A stretch of 64,000 bases of DNA, taken from contig CAZWCX010000019.1 of NCBI GenBank assembly GCA_964632945.1, forward strand, positions 9,994 to 73,993, in the 5' to 3' direction. Below the pieces are notes generated by a model. That model searched no databases, was not told the DNA's origin, and saw only the letters and a program-made list of their open reading frames with translations. The stretch comes from CAZWCX01 sp964632945 (GTDB lineage: Bacteria; Planctomycetota; MHYJ01; WSZJ01; CAZWCX01). Below are positions 44,955 to 54,139 of the stretch, piece by piece (the stretch's first letter is position 1; the number at the start of each line of letters is the position of its first letter). The position numbers and the translations under genes are program-made.

Positions 44955-45145
44955 TGTGGAAAAGCTGTGGATAGACCCTCGGGGCCTGTGGACGGGGCGC
45001 CCGGCACTCCTCCGGGATGTGGAGAACCGCCGCGATGCGTGGCCTAACTCGCTTCTTGTCATGCGGTTGTGGGCGGACCGGAGAGCCCCTCGAACGTGGA
45101 ATCCGCGGGGAATCAGGGTGTGGGTAGGGGTGGGCTTGTGGATAA
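44955..45145 (+). other. Cluster of seven DnaA-box-like sites (candidate origin or DnaA-regulated region)
   Basis: Seven TGTGGxxxx nonamers occur in the same orientation: TGTGGAAAA (44955), TGTGGATAG (44966), TGTGGACGG (44987), TGTGGAGAA (45018), TGTGGGCGG (45068), TGTGGGTAG (45119) and TGTGGATAA (45137). The last is a perfect complement of TTATCCACA. Start-to-start distances are 11, 21, 31, 50, 51 and 18 nt. They lie in the 367-nt gap between the kinase-PilZ gene and the next minus-strand gene; the rest of that gap (to 45304) holds no gene, only a short ATTTTT run near 45184. No dnaA, dnaN or other replication gene is in the window, and no strong AT-rich unwinding stretch is visible. Confidence 0.55.
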
Positions 45146-45304
45146 CCGCGAGCCCTGGGCGCTCCGCCTCGACCGATTCTCCATTTTTCCGGCGCCCGAA
45201 ACGTGGTGGAAGACCCGCGGGCTCCTTGACCGCCCGGCGAGATGGTTGGGGCGGGGGGCGCGGAGTCGCGGTGCGGAAGGGCGCGCCGAACTCGACGATT
45301 CTCG

Positions 45305-46621
45305 TCAACGATGCCGATCCGCCGGGGTTCCCGCCGGGGACAGGGGCTCTCCCGTCACGGCGTCGATGTAGATGTACTCGAGGTGATGGGTGGAGGTGTC
45401 CGCCTTTCCTCCTCGAAGGTGACCGACCCGGCACGCGAGCATGCGCCAGACCCAGCGATTCGGGGGGGTCTTCTGGCCGCCGTCGGCGAGGGCGATGTCC
45501 ATGCTGCCGAATCCCGAAACCGTCGTCCTCGCGTCGAGGTCCCCGGCCGGTCCCGATTCGGAGTGATTGTACGATCCCGGGTACTGGGCGCCCGTGTACG
45601 CGAGCTGGAGCCAGATCTCGTGCGTCGGCACGAACGGATTCAATTTCCACAATCGCTCGAGCGCCTCGTCGGGATGGAGGAAGGTTCCCGGGACGGGGCG
45701 TAGCTGGACCGTCCTCGCGCCATACCGACTCCCCGTGGCGGTGAGCCGGGCGGCGTTCACGCCCACGGAGAACGAGTCTTCCGGGTCTCCCGCATGGAAG
45801 TAGTTCAAATGTCCCCACTCGATCCGAAATCGTCCGCCGGAATACGATCCCTTGAATTCGGCCCGATACAGCATGGCGCCCGGATTCCAGCGCGCCGCCC
45901 AGGCGTTCGCCTCGCCACGATAGAATTCGAACGTCTTCGGCGCCTCCGCGGGGAACTCCTTGCCCTTTTTCAGTTCCGCATCGGCCGCCGCTGCCGCCGG
46001 CAGCCCGAGCGTGATCGGATGGGGGGTCCGCTCTCCGGTGTGGGCGTCGAGGACGACCAGCCGGTGGATGTCGGGGTCCTTGCCGAACGTCCAGGTGCAC
46101 CAAACCGGCCGTCCGGAGTTCCCGGGCCAACTTTGCAGAACCGCGTTCACGACCGGGTCGGCGTATCCGTGTTTGCGCGCCGCGACCACGGCTTCCGGGA
46201 GGTCCAGCACGTCGTCCGGAATCGGGAAGACCGCCTGTACGAACGGTCCGGTCGGATTCACTGCCATGCCGCCGCTCTTGTTCGGTGACACGAGCGCGGA
46301 CTGCATTCCTTCAGGGGATGCGAAGACGAACGAGATTCCCGCAAGCCCGAACGGGTGGATCCAGCCGTCCGCCTGCGCGCCGCCGACGTGGATCGCCACC
46401 AGCGCGGCATCCTTCTGCGCAGCGAAGCCAGTGCAGCGCAGGCTGGGGTTCGAGCCAAGCGGGACTTTTCTCTCGCTCGGGGCGGCACGGGCGCGGGGTA
46501 TCGCGCGCGTCATCCGAAACGCAACGCGACGTTCACCCTCGAGGTCCGGCACGGCGGCCCGGATGCCGGAGCGGACCTGGTGAGGGGATGCGAGCGCGCG
46601 GCATGTGCCGCCGCCCGGCAC
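45305..46621 (-). CDS. Unknown protein with PepSY-like segments
   Basis: The frame encodes up to 438 residues; the true start is unclear. An ATG at 46513 (MTRAIPRARA) is an alternative, and neither has a good ribosome-binding site. The body is soluble and conserved-looking, with HRLVVLDAHTGERTPHPI (about 195) and LEYIYIDAVTGEPL at the C-terminus, both resembling the last strand of PepSY/lipoprotein-type domains. No signal peptide is visible in this frame, although such proteins are usually exported, so the 5' end may be truncated or out of frame. I do not recognise the family. Confidence 0.55.
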   Translation of the reverse strand: MPGGGTCRALASPHQVRSGIRAAVPDLEGERRVAFRMTRAIPRARAAPSERKVPLGSNPSLRCTGFAAQKDAALVAIHVGGAQADGWIHPFGLAGISFVFASPEGMQSALVSPNKSGGMAVNPTGPFVQAVFPIPDDVLDLPEAVVAARKHGYADPVVNAVLQSWPGNSGRPVWCTWTFGKDPDIHRLVVLDAHTGERTPHPITLGLPAAAAADAELKKGKEFPAEAPKTFEFYRGEANAWAARWNPGAMLYRAEFKGSYSGGRFRIEWGHLNYFHAGDPEDSFSVGVNAARLTATGSRYGARTVQLRPVPGTFLHPDEALERLWKLNPFVPTHEIWLQLAYTGAQYPGSYNHSESGPAGDLDARTTVSGFGSMDIALADGGQKTPPNRWVWRMLACRVGHLRGGKADTSTHHLEYIYIDAVTGEPLSPAGTPADRHR

Positions 46622-46714
46622 GCGGAGGGCGCGCCCCGCGCCGCGCCGGGCGGATTCTGCCGGCGGCGTCCGATCTCCGGCACGGTGGGTTCTTCGCGTG
46701 CGAGGGAGCGCGGG

Positions 46715-48964
46715 TCAGCTTACCTTCGAACCCGGGGGGACGTCGCCCTCCGGCTTGAGCAGCACGGCCGCTCCATCCGCCCCGTGGGCGGCCAGGATCA
46801 TGCCGTGGGACATGACCCCGCGGATCTTCTTGGGGGCCAGGTTCGCGAAGTAGACCACGGATCGCCCGACCAACTGCTCGATGGTGTACCAGGGGCGGAT
46901 GCCGGAAAGGACGGTCCGACGGGCGCCCCCGTCGACTTCGAGCTCGAGCTGGTAGAGGCGATCGGCGCCTTTCACCACCGATGCCGAGATGACCCTGGCG
47001 GCGACCAATTCGAGTTTGGCGAACTCGTCGTAGGAGACCTCGGGCTTGGGTCCCGTCGCGGCGGCGTGGGCGGGCGCGGGGGCGGTCGCCGGAGCGGCGG
47101 GTGCGCTGGACGCAGGGATCGCGGGCGCGGCGGGACCGGGGGACGCCGGAACGGCGGCGGCCGGGGATCCGGGCGGATGGGTGGGCGCCGCGGTCGCGGC
47201 GGGGACCGACGGGGGGGTGCCCGGCGCCGGAGCTCCGCCGGCCTTCCCGGCCTTCTCTTCGGAGATGGAGGCGGCGCGCGATTCGAGCGCGCCCACGCCT
47301 TTTTTGACTTCCGAGTCGTCGATGCGCTTCATGAGGTGCTCCAGTGCGCCGATGGGGCGCTGTCCGGGGTCCGGGAGGGCCGGCGCCGCTTGCCAGCCGC
47401 GATCGTGCGGCGAGCCGGCGAGGCCGAGTTGGGTCCACAGGCGACCGGCGAGGTTTGGACAATAGGGCGTCAGGCCGACGGCGAGGAGTTCGAGGATCCG
47501 CGCCGTCGTATTCAGGGCGGTGGCGCAAAGGTCGGGGGCGCTTTTGGCGGTCTTCCATGGTTCGCGCTGTTCGATCAACTTGTTCCCGGCGTCGCCGATC
47601 TCGAGCAGGCGTTCCGCGCCGGCGCGTACGCCGTAGCGCTCCAGGTCCTGGCCGAGCGCGGCGAACGCCTGCAGGGCCTTGGCGACCGCCTCCTGCTCCG
47701 GCGCTCCCTGCGCCGCCTGCGCGGCCGGGATCCGGCCGTCGAACCGCTCCTGGACGAACTTCAGCAGCCGGGAGGCCAGGTTGCCGAAATTGCCCAGCAG
47801 TTCGGCGTTCACCTTGGCCTGGAAATCCTTCCAGGTGAATTCGCTGTCCCGCGTCTCCGGCGCGCCGCGGGCGATCGTCCAGCGCAGGGTGTCGGCCGGG
47901 TAGCGGCCGAGGAACTCCTCGATGTCGATGAACCAGCCGTCCGAGGTCGAGAATTTACGGCCCTCGAGGTTGTAGAACTCGTTGGCGGGCACGTCGTGCG
48001 GCAGGACGTAGGGTTCCGGCTGGCCGAGCAGCATGCCGGGCCAGATCACGGTGTGGAAGCTGATGTTGTCCTTGCCGATGAAGTGGACGAGGCGGACGCG
48101 ATCGCGGTCGAGCCACCATTCCTTCCAGGCATCCGGCTTGCCCTGCCGGCCCGCCCATTCGATGGTCGACGAGATGTAGCCGATGGGGGCGTCGAACCAC
48201 ACGTAAAGGACCTTCCCCTTGCCCTCGGGCAGCGGCACGGGGACGCCCCAATCGAGGTCCCGGGTGATGGCTCGGGCCTCGAGGCCGTCGAGGAACTTCT
48301 TCACCTCGCCCAGCACGTTCGGCTTCCAGCGGCCCTGCTTCTCCGCGAGCCACGGCTCCAGCCGCTCGCGCAGCTTCGGCAGGTCGAGGTACCAGTGCAG
48401 CGAGTCGCGCACTTCCGCGGGCGCGCCGCAGGTCCGGCAGCGGGGATCGATGAGCTTGGTGGCGTCGAGATTGAAGCCGCACTTGGGGCATTCGTCCCCG
48501 CGCGCCTCGGTGTACCCGCACTCGGGCCGGTAGCAGGTGCCGGTGACGAACCGGTCGGGAAGGCCGCGCTGGCAGCGGGGGCAGTGCTGCTGCGCCCGTG
48601 TGTCGGAGAAGATGAAATTCCGCGCGAGCAGGTTGCGGAAGAACTGCGTGGAGAGCGCGTAGTGCTCCGGCAGCGAGGTCTGCGAAAAGTTGTCGAAGCG
48701 AATGTCCAATTTCTCGAACGTGCGACCGATGACCTCGTGCCACTGGTCGACGAACTGCTTCGGCGGCACGCCCTGCTTCTCCGCGTTCACCGTGATGGGG
48801 GTGCCGTGCTCGTCGGTACCGCAGATGAACAGCGTTTCCTCGCGGCGCAGGCGGAGGAAGCGCACGTAGATGTCGGCCGGCAAGTAGGCCCCGGCCACGT
48901 GGCCGAAGTGGATCGGCCCGTTGGCGTACGGCAGGGCGCTGGTGACGAGGGTGCGCGTCGGCAT
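46715..48964 (-). CDS. metG: Methionyl-tRNA synthetase with C-terminal tRNA-binding domain
   Basis: The protein has 749 residues. The class I HIGH motif is HFGH (ANGPIHFGHVAGAY, about residue 19). The zinc-binding insert has paired CxxC motifs (CPRC, CPKC, CRTC with CYRPEC, about 128-190). The KMSKS loop reads GRKFSTSDG (about 336). A helical anticodon-binding domain contains WKTAKSAPDLCATALNTTAR. A long Ala/Pro-rich linker (about 575-640) leads to a C-terminal EMAP/Trbp111-like domain (about 650-749, KLELVAARVISASVVKGADR). It charges tRNA-Met and initiator tRNA. The low-complexity linker is unusually long. Confidence 0.96.
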   Translation of the reverse strand: MPTRTLVTSALPYANGPIHFGHVAGAYLPADIYVRFLRLRREETLFICGTDEHGTPITVNAEKQGVPPKQFVDQWHEVIGRTFEKLDIRFDNFSQTSLPEHYALSTQFFRNLLARNFIFSDTRAQQHCPRCQRGLPDRFVTGTCYRPECGYTEARGDECPKCGFNLDATKLIDPRCRTCGAPAEVRDSLHWYLDLPKLRERLEPWLAEKQGRWKPNVLGEVKKFLDGLEARAITRDLDWGVPVPLPEGKGKVLYVWFDAPIGYISSTIEWAGRQGKPDAWKEWWLDRDRVRLVHFIGKDNISFHTVIWPGMLLGQPEPYVLPHDVPANEFYNLEGRKFSTSDGWFIDIEEFLGRYPADTLRWTIARGAPETRDSEFTWKDFQAKVNAELLGNFGNLASRLLKFVQERFDGRIPAAQAAQGAPEQEAVAKALQAFAALGQDLERYGVRAGAERLLEIGDAGNKLIEQREPWKTAKSAPDLCATALNTTARILELLAVGLTPYCPNLAGRLWTQLGLAGSPHDRGWQAAPALPDPGQRPIGALEHLMKRIDDSEVKKGVGALESRAASISEEKAGKAGGAPAPGTPPSVPAATAAPTHPPGSPAAAVPASPGPAAPAIPASSAPAAPATAPAPAHAAATGPKPEVSYDEFAKLELVAARVISASVVKGADRLYQLELEVDGGARRTVLSGIRPWYTIEQLVGRSVVYFANLAPKKIRGVMSHGMILAAHGADGAAVLLKPEGDVPPGSKVS

Positions 48965-49069
48965 GAATGAACCCCGATGAAAGACCGCGGGTCGCGGGTG
49001 GACGGGACAGACTAGCAGCGGCGCCGGGGCGTGTCAATCTGTGGAGCGGCGAGTCGCGGGCCCGCGGCT

Positions 49070-50446
49070 TCAATACCGGTCTGCGTTCTCCTTCCACCAG
49101 GCGCGCCACCGGGCGACCGTGTCGCCGAAGTCCTTCCAGGTGGTCCAGTCGGTGCCGAAATTCACTTCCGTGCGGCGCGTCAGTTCCTGCACGACCAGGG
49201 CCTTCAGGTGGTCGGGTTCCTCGTCGAGGCAGGCGACCAGTTCGCCGATCGGGATGGCGATGCCGAGTTGCGAGGCGGCAACCCGGGCATAGCCGCGGAC
49301 GTGCGGGAACTTGTGTTCCATGAAGAAGCGGATCGCCTCTTCCGCCCGTCGGTCCCCGATCTGCCCCAGCGACTCGAGCAGGTCGCAGCAGAGGTCGGAC
49401 GGCGGGATCGAGCGGAGTTTCTTGACGAGCCGGTCGACCGAGGCCCGGCTGCCGATGTTCCCCAGGGCGCGCGCGGCCGCGCGCTGGATGTCGAGCGACT
49501 CGTGATCGAGGAAGCGTTCGATCGCCGTGGCCGGGGCGCGCGCGCCGGCCCCGCCGAGGCGCTCGATCGCGCGCAGGAGGATGGCGCGGTTCGGCGTGTC
49601 GAGTTTCGCCACTTCCTGCTCCACCGCGTAGAAGGATTTCTGCCGGGGATCCCAGCGGAAGCTCTCCTTCGAGCGATCCTCGTACCGAATCGCGCCCGGT
49701 TTGCCGCCTTCCAGGGCGCGCACGCGGAACGAGACCACGCGTTCGATCTCCGTGGCCCCGTCGCCGTCCCGGTCGGCCATGGCGAACTCCGACTCCAGGC
49801 GCCGGGCCTCGTCGGTGCCCCAGCCTTCGAACGATTGATACTCCAGTTCGCGGAACAATTCGATCCCCTCGGTGCCGTCCCAGGCGATGATGATCGTGTA
49901 GAGCTCCTTGGCGCCCTGTTCGATCGTGCCCTCGCGCCCGGAGACGACCACCTGCGGTCGGCCCGCAATCAGCCGTGAGAGGGTCATCCGGCAGGGCTCT
50001 TCCTTCTGACGCACCTGGTAGACCACCGCGGCCTTCCAGCGCTGCTGGCGGCGCTCCACGAAAATCAACTGCTGATGGTGGTCGCGTTCCCAGGAGGAAC
50101 CGAGGATGGCGATTTCCGGCTCCGGATCCCCGTCCAGGTCGTCCTCGACGGCGTCCTCGATGAGCGCCGGCGGCACGAACTCTTCGCCGAGCGGCGAGAA
50201 GTCGATCGCCTCGCGCAGCAGCAGGAGTTTTTGGCCCGGCACGAGCGTGGCGCCGGGCTTGAGGAAACTGTTGCTTGCCAGTGTTTCCGCGGGGATGCTA
50301 TGATCCCGCGCGATGCGATCGACGGTGTCCCCCGGCGCGACCGTGTAGAGCAGCGGGCCGCCCGGCGCGGGTTCCTGCGTCGCGGCCGGCGCTGCGCCGA
50401 GCGCAAGTCCGAGCAGGGCCAGAAACAACGAATTCCTGCCGATCAT
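49070..50446 (-). CDS. Secreted LysM and HEAT-repeat protein
   Basis: The protein has 458 residues with a signal peptide (about 1-22). A LysM domain follows at about 33-78 (YTVAPGDTVDRIARDHSI, ending VPGQKLLLL), which typically binds peptidoglycan. The middle has an Asp-rich segment (DDLDGDPEPEIAI; DRDGDGATEIERV) resembling VCBS/FG-GAP calcium loops. The C-terminal half has HEAT repeats (SLDIQRAAARALGNIGSRAS). It is probably anchored non-covalently to the wall or envelope; its function is unknown. Confidence 0.78.
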   Translation of the reverse strand: MIGRNSLFLALLGLALGAAPAATQEPAPGGPLLYTVAPGDTVDRIARDHSIPAETLASNSFLKPGATLVPGQKLLLLREAIDFSPLGEEFVPPALIEDAVEDDLDGDPEPEIAILGSSWERDHHQQLIFVERRQQRWKAAVVYQVRQKEEPCRMTLSRLIAGRPQVVVSGREGTIEQGAKELYTIIIAWDGTEGIELFRELEYQSFEGWGTDEARRLESEFAMADRDGDGATEIERVVSFRVRALEGGKPGAIRYEDRSKESFRWDPRQKSFYAVEQEVAKLDTPNRAILLRAIERLGGAGARAPATAIERFLDHESLDIQRAAARALGNIGSRASVDRLVKKLRSIPPSDLCCDLLESLGQIGDRRAEEAIRFFMEHKFPHVRGYARVAASQLGIAIPIGELVACLDEEPDHLKALVVQELTRRTEVNFGTDWTTWKDFGDTVARWRAWWKENADRY

Positions 50447-50571
50447 CCTTCCGCTCCGGGATGGGGGTGGTTCGGGGCGGCGCTGCCGAGCGTTCGGCCC
50501 CGACGAAAAAGCCAGGATACTGCCGCGCGGGCGGCATTTCCACCGTTACGTGCTTGGAGAGGGTCCCGGCC

Positions 50572-52302
50572 ATGGCAGGAAGCGCGGGGGAAACGCTGCG
50601 GGACGAACAGGATGCGGCGCGGTCGACGGAAGCGGAATTCGCCCCGCTGCCGACGCCGGAGACCCCGGCCGAGGCCCCGCCCGGCGACCACACGAGCGTG
50701 CTCGATTCGCTGCGCGAACTCGAGCAGATGCATGCGCAGTTGCTCACCGTCACGGTCGATTACCGGCTCACGCTGGAAAGCGTGTTGCGGGCGGCCTCGC
50801 ACCTCGCCGGGACCGGTCACGGGCTTCTCTTCGCCCCGGAGGAAGGCGATCTGGAGGTCGTGCATTCGATCGGCTTTCCGGAAGGCGCGGAGCCGCCGGA
50901 CGGCCTGCGCGCCCAGGTCGCCGAGGCCTGGCGCACGCGGCGGCCTGCCTGGCGAGCCCTCGACGCGGAGTCGCGGTCGTGGGGGATTGCCGTTCCGGTG
51001 GCCTTTCCGCCCCGCGCGCAGGCGCCGTACATCCCCGAGCGCCGGCGCATCTCGATCGCCCGCATCCCGCATGGGGAGCCCATGGCGCTCCTCTACCTCG
51101 ATCGAGTGCCCGCCGCCTCCGAGGAGATCGCGGATCGGGTCGCGCGCCTGGGCCATTTCGCGGCGGGCTGCCTCTCCACGGTGCTGCTCAATGCCCGCTG
51201 GCTCAATCAAGCGACCACCGACCGCCTCTCCGGACTGCTGACGCGCGACCGTTTTTCGCTCGCGCTGGAGGACCTGTTCGAACAGGCACAGTCCGATCGC
51301 CTTCCGGTGACGGTGCTGCTCGTGGACATCACCGGATTGCGCGAGATCAACGCGGCCTTCGGGCGGGCGCGCGGCGACGAGTTGATTGCGCGCGTGGCCC
51401 GCGCCCTGCGCCGGCTCAGCCGCCGATCCGACGTGCTCGCGCGCTATGGCGGCGATGATTTCGCGATCGCGCTTCCCAACACGGACACCGCGGAAGCCCT
51501 GCAGGTGGCCGATCGCATTCGCCGCACCGCGCCCTCGATCCCGACCTCGCGGCAGACGGACGAGGCGCGTTCGCGCGACCACCGGGAGCGGTGCCTGCTG
51601 ACGCGCCTGGCGATCGGGATCGCCTCGTATCCCGCGCACGGACGCTCGGCCTGGGAGGTCCTGCTGCACGCGGACCAGGCGCTGCACTCGGCGGCCCGCC
51701 GCGGGAATTCCTGCGTGGAGATCTGGACCCCGGGTGAAAGCGGCGGGAATCCCCGCGCCGATCGGCTCGCCGGGGTCATGACCGGGCATTTCGCCGACGA
51801 CGCCACCAACGTGCGCAGCCTGCTCGAACTGATGCACGGGTTGCTGACGGAAGCGACGCCGCAGGACGTCTGGCAGCGCTTCACCGACGGCGTGACCGAG
51901 GCGGCCGACGCCGTGCGCGGGGTGCTGTTCCGCGCCGACGCGGCGGGAACGGTGGTCGAAGAGGCCTGGGCGAGTCCGGAAGGGTGCGGCTCGGGCGCTC
52001 CTCCGCTCATGGAAGATCGCGACCTCGAGGCGGCGCGCACGCTGTCCGCCCTCGCTCTGCGCAGCGGTCGGCCCGAGCGCGCCAACGAGAGCGTGGCGCC
52101 GTGCGCGGGTCCCGGCGCCGCCACCGCGGGGCGCTGCCGGATCGCGTTCCCCGTCCCCCTCCAGGGGGCGGTGCGCACCGTCCTCCACCTGGAGGCGCCC
52201 GGCGCCACCCGCTTCGCGACCGAAGCCGGAGTCGAACAGATCGCCGCGTTCATCGGCTGGATCCGTCCCGCGCTCGAGCGGGTGGTGGGCTCGACGCCCT
52301 AG
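50572..52302 (+). CDS. GAF-GGDEF-GAF diguanylate cyclase
   Basis: The protein has 576 residues; ATG at 50572 follows GGAGAGGG. A first GAF-like sensor spans about 60-210. The GGDEF domain spans about 215-390 with RYGGDDFAIAL (GGDDF form of the active site, about 290) and an intact RxxD inhibitory site (RRSD) five residues before it. A second GAF-like domain covers about 410-570. No EAL domain is present. It should make c-di-GMP from GTP under control of ligand-binding GAF domains. Two PilZ-type proteins elsewhere in the window are candidate readers. Confidence 0.9.
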   Translation: MAGSAGETLRDEQDAARSTEAEFAPLPTPETPAEAPPGDHTSVLDSLRELEQMHAQLLTVTVDYRLTLESVLRAASHLAGTGHGLLFAPEEGDLEVVHSIGFPEGAEPPDGLRAQVAEAWRTRRPAWRALDAESRSWGIAVPVAFPPRAQAPYIPERRRISIARIPHGEPMALLYLDRVPAASEEIADRVARLGHFAAGCLSTVLLNARWLNQATTDRLSGLLTRDRFSLALEDLFEQAQSDRLPVTVLLVDITGLREINAAFGRARGDELIARVARALRRLSRRSDVLARYGGDDFAIALPNTDTAEALQVADRIRRTAPSIPTSRQTDEARSRDHRERCLLTRLAIGIASYPAHGRSAWEVLLHADQALHSAARRGNSCVEIWTPGESGGNPRADRLAGVMTGHFADDATNVRSLLELMHGLLTEATPQDVWQRFTDGVTEAADAVRGVLFRADAAGTVVEEAWASPEGCGSGAPPLMEDRDLEAARTLSALALRSGRPERANESVAPCAGPGAATAGRCRIAFPVPLQGAVRTVLHLEAPGATRFATEAGVEQIAAFIGWIRPALERVVGSTP

Positions 52303-52318
52303 GAAGAGAGGTCTCGCG

Positions 52319-53086
52319 ATGATGTTCCGTTCCGCCCGGACGGTCGGCGCGCTGATCCTGGGCCTCCTGTGCGCCGGAGTGGGCGTCCCGCGTGTCTCCG
52401 CGCAGGACGATTCCATCCCCGACATCGTCCGCCGCGTCGTGGAAAAGTATTATCACCCGGCCGCCGCCGGCCTGCGCGATCTCCAGGTCGAGGTGCGGAG
52501 CGCCCGTCTGGCCGCCTCGCTGCAGGGGACGCGGATCCTCCTCTACTGGAAAACCCCCGACCGCGCAGCCGCGCGACTCGTGGATCCGCCCGCGGCCCTC
52601 GCGCCCCGCGCCGCGGCGATCGAGGGTCAGCTCGCCGACCTGGTGCACGACCTCGTCCCGCGCGGCCTCATCGAGCAGGTGAAGGAAAGCGAGATCCGCG
52701 TCGAGGAAGACGGCGCCCTGACCCACCTCGTCCTCGCCCCCCGTCGCGGATCCCCCGACGCCGGGATGATCATGCACTACTGGTTTGATGCCGATCTCCG
52801 GCTCGTCCGGCGCATCACCGAATCGGTCGTGGCCGGAAAGTCCCACCGCACCGAACTGACCTCGATCACCGTCGACGAGACCGACGGGCATTTCTTCGTG
52901 AAAGAGATGAAGGGCGCCACCCCCAACGGCCCGATCCGTATCCGCTGGGAGTACGCCAAGGTCGGCTCCTATTGGCTGCCCAAGCGCGTCGTTCGCGCGA
53001 TCGGAGACGAGCCCGAGGAAGCCACCGAATACGTCGACGCAAGAGTCGACTCGGGCCTGAGCGACGACCTCTTCCCGCGCGAATAG
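52319..53086 (+). CDS. Exported LolA-like protein
   Basis: The protein has 255 residues with a signal peptide (TVGALILGLLCAGVGVPRVSA, about 8-28). The mature part has the beta-rich pattern of LolA/LppX-type outer-membrane lipoprotein-sorting proteins: GTRILLYWKTPDRAAARLVD, MIMHYWFDADLRLVRRIT and PIRIRWEYAKVGSYWLPKRV. The start overlaps no gene but is 17 nt after the diguanylate cyclase stop, so cotranscription is likely. Assignment is by pattern and is moderate. Confidence 0.65.
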   Translation: MMFRSARTVGALILGLLCAGVGVPRVSAQDDSIPDIVRRVVEKYYHPAAAGLRDLQVEVRSARLAASLQGTRILLYWKTPDRAAARLVDPPAALAPRAAAIEGQLADLVHDLVPRGLIEQVKESEIRVEEDGALTHLVLAPRRGSPDAGMIMHYWFDADLRLVRRITESVVAGKSHRTELTSITVDETDGHFFVKEMKGATPNGPIRIRWEYAKVGSYWLPKRVVRAIGDEPEEATEYVDARVDSGLSDDLFPRE

Positions 53087-53256
53087 CCGACGGCAGGAAA
53101 GCGACCCCCGGGGCGGCGAAAAAGGCGGGACAGTCGGTCCGCGATCCGCCCCACGCGCCCTGTGCCGGTCTCGCGGCGGCGGCTCGCGCGGGGGGAGCGA
53201 TGCCCGAAGTGCGCTACGCGCCGGGCGTCCGTCGGTCCCGCAGCCGCCGGGGCGTC

Positions 53257-53469
53257 CTAACGGAATTCCGCCTCTTCCGGCCGCAGGATGTTCCGACCCG
53301 ACCGGTCCCCGTCCTGAACGCAGTTCGCCCGCGAGGGGCGCAGCCCGCAGTCGGGACCGGCGAGCACGCCTCCCTTGAGGTCCGCCAGCAATTGCTGCAC
53401 GCGCCGGCGCGCCTCCACGTCGTCCACGGCGTCGAAGTCGAAGACGAGCTTCACCCGGTAGGTCTTCAT
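53257..53469 (-). CDS. Small protein downstream of the HNH nuclease
   Basis: The product is 70 residues (MKTYRVKLVFDFDAVDDVEA...), with AGGGCGG before the ATG and only 5 nt separating it from the HNH stop. The N-terminal half looks like a small alpha/beta unit; the C-terminal half contains two Cys (GPDCGLRPSRANC). No family is recognised. Cotranscription with the HNH gene is likely. Confidence 0.6.
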   Translation of the reverse strand: MKTYRVKLVFDFDAVDDVEARRRVQQLLADLKGGVLAGPDCGLRPSRANCVQDGDRSGRNILRPEEAEFR

Positions 53470-53474
53470 CCGCC

Positions 53475-54071
53475 CTAGTCCACCAGTTCGGTGTTCCAGT
53501 ACTTCTCGCTCAGGAAGCGCTCCCAGCTGGCTCGCAGCGTGCCCAGACGGACGCTGACCAGCGGAGTCCACGGCGGGCGGATCGGCGGCTTGAGCAGGTG
53601 CATCCCGGCCTCGATGGGAGTCCGGTTCGCCTTGCGCTTGTTGCACTCCACGCACGCCAGGACGCAATTCGTCCACGTGGAGCGACCCCCCTGGGCGCGC
53701 GGCAGGACATGGTCGATGGAGAGTTCCTCGCTGCCGGGGCGGGCCCCGCAATACTGGCAGGTGTACCGGTCGCGCTTGTAGATGTTGCGGCGCGAGAACA
53801 CCACCTCCTTGCGCGGGACGTCATTGTACATCTGAAGCAGGATGACCTCGGGGACCCGGATCTTGAGATTGATCGTGCGGATCGTCGGTTGATCGCGCAC
53901 GATGGAGAGGTCGGCCCAGGCCTGGAAGTCGTGGGCCTCGTACGTCTCCGGATTGACCGCCCGCGCGATCCCGCGATAGATCCACACGATGGCCCGGCGG
54001 ACGGTCGTGGTGTCGATGGCCACCCAGGAGCGGTTCAGCACCAGGGCACGTTGATCGAGGAACGTCTCCAT
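53475..54071 (-). CDS. HNH endonuclease
   Basis: The protein has 198 residues. The HNH core contains RDRYTCQYCG (first zinc knuckle), SIDHVLPRAQGG (catalytic His), TNCVLACVECNKRKANRTP (Asn and second CxxC) at about 105-155. The N-terminal region (NRSWVAIDTTTVRRAIVWIY) is typical of the widespread chromosomal bacterial HNH family often of unknown role. AAGGAG precedes the ATG. No phage or restriction partner is adjacent, so it is probably a housekeeping member. Confidence 0.88.
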   Translation of the reverse strand: METFLDQRALVLNRSWVAIDTTTVRRAIVWIYRGIARAVNPETYEAHDFQAWADLSIVRDQPTIRTINLKIRVPEVILLQMYNDVPRKEVVFSRRNIYKRDRYTCQYCGARPGSEELSIDHVLPRAQGGRSTWTNCVLACVECNKRKANRTPIEAGMHLLKPPIRPPWTPLVSVRLGTLRASWERFLSEKYWNTELVD

Positions 54072-54139
54072 GTCTCCTTCCCGTGTGTCCGGTCATCCCC
54101 CCTGCAGACTCGTCCGCGGGGGCCTCCCCGCGGTTCGCG

